DNA from: Cyanobacteriota bacterium
GTDB lineage: Bacteria; Cyanobacteriota; Cyanobacteriia; Phormidesmidales; Phormidesmidaceae
Length of the DNA stretch: 5,763 nt
Direction of reading: 5' to 3'
Assembly (NCBI GenBank): GCA_027619675.1
Contig: JAQCHG010000139.1
Location: 1 to 5,763 of the forward strand
In this document: positions 5,321-5,763 of the stretch, piece after piece
Numbering within the stretch: position 1 is the first letter of the stretch
Layout of the letters: each line of letters starts with the position of its first letter
Notes under the pieces: generated by a model
Databases searched by the model: none
What the model was told of the DNA's origin: nothing
The model's input: the letters and a program-made list of their open reading frames with translations, nothing else
Program-made: the position numbers and the translations under genes

Positions 5321-5374
5321 TTTTGAGACTTTTGACCCGTCCACTTTTGATGAGTCCACTTCTGACCCGTCCAC
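5321..5374. repeat. 15-bp tandem repeat, three full copies plus a 9-bp partial
   Basis: The full copies are TTTTGACCCGTCCAC (5330-5344), TTTTGATGAGTCCAC (5345-5359) and TTCTGACCCGTCCAC (5360-5374), preceded by the partial TTTTGAGAC (5321-5329). Copies 1 and 3 differ at one base; copy 2 differs from copy 1 at three. The array sits just upstream of the predicted promoter of the minus-strand flavoprotein. It could be a short minisatellite or a cluster of binding sites. The 15-bp unit keeps the frame open when read on the minus strand. Confidence 0.85.
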
Positions 5375-5430
5375 CTTGGGGCACGGGCTACGTTAAAGGG
5401 GGATGCCCCCTGGCATTCCTGACTAGACAA

Positions 5431-5541
5431 ATGGAAATCTTGCGCCATCTCCGCTTCTGCGATTACATGATTGCCCATCCCGCCGCCACCCATCCCACCG
5501 ACATCGAAGCGTATATGGATGGCAAAGATGCCTTTAAGTAA
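5431..5541 (+). pseudogene. Decayed C-terminal fragment of a GrpB-family protein
   Basis: A 36-codon frame (ATG 5431, TAA 5539-5541) encodes LRHLRFCDYMIAHPAA followed by HPTDIEAYMDGKDAFK. GrpB/UPF0157 proteins (about 170-200 aa, nucleotidyltransferase-like fold) end with a block of the form FRDYlraHP, then about 15-20 residues with LK..LA, then DreAYtd.K..F. Here the two flanking blocks are fused directly, so the LK..LA helix is missing, the N-terminal domain is absent, and the Arg of FRDY is Cys. There is no good ribosome-binding site. The join lies in an imperfect 15-bp tandem duplication (CCCATCCC at 5474 and 5489), which may mark slippage or deletion. The family call is from memory of its conserved tail. 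Confidence 0.55.
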
Positions 5542-5582
5542 CCGGGACTAATCAAACTTCACACCCGCCGCTGATTTCGACT

Positions 5583-5600
5583 CCCCAGCCCCTCTGGGGC
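5583..5600. repeat. GC-rich hairpin
   Basis: It can fold as CCCCAG (5583-5588) with CTGGGG (5594-5599), or as GCCCC (5588-5592) with GGGGC (5596-5600) around TCT. It lies 41 bases after the GrpB fragment stop, so it may be that gene's old terminator, but no T-run follows. Confidence 0.4.
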
Positions 5601-5626
5601 GGCCAAGCCAACGACAAGGCTCAGGG

Positions 5627-5657
5627 CAAGCCGCTCAATCAGCTAGTTGAGCTTGGC
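5627..5657. repeat. Hairpin next to a REP-like sequence
   Basis: GCTCAA (5633-5638) pairs with TTGAGC (5647-5652) around TCAGCTAG. Outer bases extend the stem with a bulge (GCC 5630-5632 with GGC 5655-5657). The preceding CGACAAGGCTCAGGGCAAGC resembles a widespread bacterial intergenic palindrome family (CGACAAGCTCAGGGC), so this may be a degenerate REP copy. Confidence 0.35.
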
Positions 5658-5763
5658 GCGAATAACCCTACCTTCTGGCTCCCTATCTCCCATGCTCCCC
5701 AGATCCCCCACCCAAGGAAACGGTTGGCAGACTTACGCCGCGCTGGAATAGACTCTTTATCCG

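Larger units (their letters stand above)
5542..5763. other. Noncoding 222-bp end of window
   Basis: I see no convincing gene on either strand. It contains two hairpins (5583-5600 and about 5627-5657), a REP-like stretch (about 5611-5630) and a pyrimidine-rich tract (about 5670-5717, with CTCCCTATCTCCCATGCTCC) of a kind common between genes in filamentous cyanobacteria. Confidence 0.5.

Noticed and set aside
5261..5374. The longer 260-aa form of the minus-strand flavoprotein
   Set aside because: The extra residues are a translated tandem repeat, and GTG 5260 has a good Shine-Dalgarno and the usual family N-terminus.
5321..5374. CRISPR array
   Set aside because: The units are contiguous 15-mers with no spacers, and there are no cas genes.
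5397..5411. AGGGGG/CCCCCT hairpin as a minus-strand terminator
   Set aside because: The stem is real but short, with only a TTTAA tail, and no minus-strand gene ends there.
5299..5430. An N-terminal extension of the GrpB-like frame starting at ATG 5299
   Set aside because: The upstream part translates the 15-bp repeats on the other strand and looks nothing like GrpB.
5565..5600. A tRNA- or tmRNA-like T-loop (TTTCGACTCC) at about 5575
   Set aside because: The flanking bases do not form a T-stem, and no acceptor or anticodon stem can be drawn.

Overview
The window looks like chromosomal DNA from a cyanobacterium. The palindrome GCGATCGC (HIP1, very over-represented in many cyanobacteria) occurs at 600, 1473, 1781, 2210, 2429 and 3721. 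Base composition looks GC-rich (roughly 58-60% by eye, not computed), which would suit a Leptolyngbya/Nodosilinea-like filamentous lineage; the genus is a guess.

Layout, left to right. Positions 1-102 are the C-terminal end of an unidentified protein, perhaps VOC-like. A 107-bp gap holds a perfect 12-bp inverted repeat. Positions 210-1175 (+) encode a two-domain flavin-binding protein of the pyridoxamine 5'-phosphate oxidase (PNPOx) fold. A 280-bp gap (1176-1455) has two hairpins and a possible leader peptide. Positions 1456-2544 (+) encode an exported lipoprotein of unknown function with four close pairs of cysteines. On the minus strand lie an internally deleted MFS transporter (2583-3068) and, upstream of it in the same apparent operon, a short-chain dehydrogenase/reductase (SDR, 3082-3798). 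Divergent from these is a SufR-like winged-helix regulator with a cysteine-rich C-terminus (3902-4576, +). Converging on it is a second, single-domain PNPOx-fold flavoprotein (4592-5260, -). Upstream of that gene are a 15-bp tandem repeat (5321-5374) and a decayed GrpB-family fragment (5431-5541, +). The last 220 bases are noncoding, with hairpins and a REP-like stretch.

The most interesting part is the 103-bp divergent promoter between the SDR and the regulator. It carries two near-identical 26-bp dyads of the form CTTTnTAAAG, six bases, CTTTAnAAAG, exactly 47 bp apart. One covers the -35 of the predicted SDR promoter and the whole predicted promoter of the regulator; the other covers the predicted SDR transcription start. 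This looks like an autoregulatory operator pair for the SufR-like protein, so the SDR (and the transporter remnant) are probably its local targets. The regulator keeps three cysteines of the SufR cluster pattern, lacks one and has extra nearby cysteines, so it probably belongs to a separate, little-studied Fe-S or metal-sensing subfamily. With two FMN-type proteins and an NAD(P)-dependent SDR nearby, a redox or nitrosative/oxidative-stress theme is plausible but is inference only.

A second theme is decay by deletion: the MFS gene has lost about half its membrane helices while staying in frame, and the GrpB gene is reduced to 36 codons.
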